Positions 62,891 to 64,000 of a stretch of DNA of 64,000 nt are shown here, piece by piece. A program made the position numbers and the translations under genes. Source of the DNA: Liquorilactobacillus aquaticus DSM 21051 (GTDB lineage: Bacteria > Bacillota > Bacilli > Lactobacillales > Lactobacillaceae); the NCBI RefSeq assembly GCF_001436755.1, contig NZ_AYZD01000009.1, forward strand, positions 1-64,000, in the 5' to 3' direction. The notes under the pieces were generated by a model that worked only from the letters and a program-made list of their open reading frames with translations, ran no database searches and was not told the DNA's origin. The stretch's first letter is position 1; every line of letters starts with the position of its first letter.

Positions 62891-62920
62891 TTGACAAAAT
62901 CATAAGCAATCGGTTATAAT
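62891..62920 (+). promoter_or_regulatory. Consensus promoter before a broken GNAT gene
   Basis: TTGACA (62891-62896), 18 bp, TATAAT (62915-62920), both perfect. It survives although the gene behind it is destroyed. Confidence 0.7.
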
Positions 62921-62992
62921 TTCATCTCCGCGTTCAATGTGTTTTTATTTTAAATACCAATCAAGAGGTAATTGCAACATACATGGAATATG

Positions 62993-63330
62993 AAAAGATC
63001 TTTTCACCTGAAAAAAAGACATCTAAAAATTGAGAAGTTTGTTGTTAAAATATAATAACAAAAACTTCGAGGCAACTGTCCATAAAAATTTTGCTTTCTA
63101 TGTTAAAGAAGCAGGTGCCATTATCGGAGGAATTGCGGGTGACATTTTGGTCAGTGGCTAGAGATTGAATATTTAGTTGTTGATGAACAGCATCGAGGAA
63201 TTGATATATAAAAACATTAAATTAAAGCACTAATTAACTGAGCGCAAAGGGAGTTATCTCAATAAAAACTACGTCACTGTGTTTTTATACTAAAACTTTC
63301 TATTTGATTTTTGCATCTTACAAGCCGACA
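62993..63330 (+). pseudogene. GNAT acetyltransferase with several frameshifts
   Basis: ATG 62993 with GAGGT upstream begins MEYEKIFSPEKKTS, then the frame fails. A second frame reads YNNKNFEATVHKNFAFYVKEAGAIIGGIAGDI, and after another shift FGQWLEIEYLVVDEQHRGIDI, which is the GNAT core with motif A start; further stops follow. At least three shifts are needed, so it is a true pseudogene. A fully functional relative follows at 63443. Confidence 0.75.
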
Positions 63331-63442
63331 ATACTCATTAAGTCCAATCAATTAATTAGGTGATAGCCGATAATCACATAGTTAAATGATCCTTGGTATC
63401 TTCAAAAAACTTTAATATCTATGTGTAATGGGAGGATATATT

Positions 63443-63931
63443 ATGATTAAAACATCCAAAGTAGAATTAGGTGATTTAACTGCGTTAAGTAAATTGAGTA
63501 TGCAATCCTACAAAGAAGCTTTTTATAGTTTAATAGATCATAAAAATGTTGATTCTTATGCAGATCAGGTTTATCAACCATCTAAATTGAAAACTGAGTT
63601 AGCTGCTGTTGCGAGCGATTTTTACTTTCTGAAAACTGATGATAAAATCTGCGGTTATTTAAAGATCACCAAGGAACATGATTTTCTAGAAATCAACAGA
63701 ATATATATGTTGCGTGGTTTTAAAGGTCTAGGGATCGGTTCTTTCGCTATGAAAAAAGCTGAAGAAATTGCTCGGGAAAGTAAAATACATCGGCTCGTAT
63801 TAGGTGTTTTAGCTTTAAATAAACCTGCTATTTCTTTTTACTCAAAAAAAGGATTTGTGGAATACTCAAAAACATCGGTTAACATCGGGGATGATCCTTT
63901 CACTTTATTGCTGATGGACAAAAGAATATAA
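63443..63931 (+). CDS. GNAT family N-acetyltransferase
   Basis: A 162-residue acetyltransferase. NRIYMLRGFKGLGIGSFAMKKAEEIARE is motif A and LNKPAISFYSKKGFVEY motif B. The start TSKVELGDLTALSKLSMQSYKEAF is shared with the spermidine-acetyltransferase-like PaiA group. ATG 63443 has GGAGG 8-9 bp upstream. It ends 69 bp before the edge of the window. Confidence 0.9.
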   Translation: MIKTSKVELGDLTALSKLSMQSYKEAFYSLIDHKNVDSYADQVYQPSKLKTELAAVASDFYFLKTDDKICGYLKITKEHDFLEINRIYMLRGFKGLGIGSFAMKKAEEIARESKIHRLVLGVLALNKPAISFYSKKGFVEYSKTSVNIGDDPFTLLLMDKRI

Positions 63932-64000
63932 TCCTCATATCTTTTAGATTGTGCGTTATGCCTCTGAGAGGTCCATTAATCAATCATTAACTGATAATCA

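Larger units (their letters stand above)
62596..62992. other. Intergenic gap (about 400 bp)
   Basis: Holds two divergent promoters: one for the methyltransferase gene and one for the broken GNAT gene. Nothing else is recognised. Confidence 0.35.

Overview
The window is AT-rich, densely packed and has strong AGGAGG-type ribosome binding sites, many TTG/GTG starts and gene families typical of lactic acid bacteria (a BceRSAB-like module, an Apf-type surface protein, paired CrcB proteins, CadD transporters, BioY and ECF S components, D-amino acid transaminase). I infer a chromosome segment of a low-GC Firmicute, most likely a member of the Lactobacillaceae; species is not determinable. No rRNA, tRNA, CRISPR array, phage or plasmid replication module was seen.

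Layout. 0.3-4.8 kb: two-component system plus ABC exporter of the BceRS-BceAB type. 5.1-6.3 kb: AI-2E-type membrane protein. 6.4-8.1 kb: a small HesB-like protein facing a sirtuin-like gene and a MarR regulator, controlled from one compact pair of head-on promoters. 8.4-15.7 kb: D-amino acid transaminase, Ni/Co permease, ClpP paralogue, CorA, a lone trpB behind a leader-peptide attenuator, S66 peptidase. 15.8-18.6 kb (minus): a decaying cluster with a frameshifted MFS transporter, a PEP-mutase/isocitrate-lyase-family enzyme and a degenerate, start-less relative. 18.7-25.8 kb: DUF523, 2-hydroxyacid dehydrogenase, ECF S component, TetR, nucleotidyltransferase, MazG-like, GNAT, aspartate kinase, DUF3923. 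26-30.6 kb: de novo NAD operon nadB-nadC-nadA plus a NifS-like desulfurase behind a NiaR-type operator. 31-38.9 kb: CadD, quinone reductase, arylsulfate sulfotransferase, Apf, BioY with a BirA-type operator, GNATs. 39-49 kb: MFS transporters, VOC protein, two CrcB proteins, YciI/TetR, Asd, esterases. 49.7-56.2 kb: lipoprotein, TetR/ABC exporter, second CadD-like protein with ArsR, CPA2 antiporter. 56.2-64 kb: an accessory stretch with an IS3-type remnant, GNATs, CMD/MerR, PAP2, hydrolase, a decayed hexapeptide acetyltransferase, a deaminase, a methyltransferase and a decayed GNAT.

How it fits together. Vitamin and cofactor supply (NAD synthesis, biotin uptake, ECF uptake, Ni/Co and Mg transport), envelope and toxic-ion defence (Bce, CadD twice, CrcB pair, TetR-ABC, MFS) and amino-acid chemistry (aspartate kinase, Asd, Dat, TrpB) dominate. 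Most genes stand alone with their own promoter and terminator. Seven intact GNAT acetyltransferases and one broken one are scattered as single genes, and several local regulators sit beside recognisable operators.

The most notable signals are the trp leader-peptide attenuator before an orphan trpB, the sirtuin-like protein with Trp in place of the catalytic His next to a mirrored double promoter, and a sequence motif shared by the promoters of cadD (31.1 kb) and arsR (54.8 kb).
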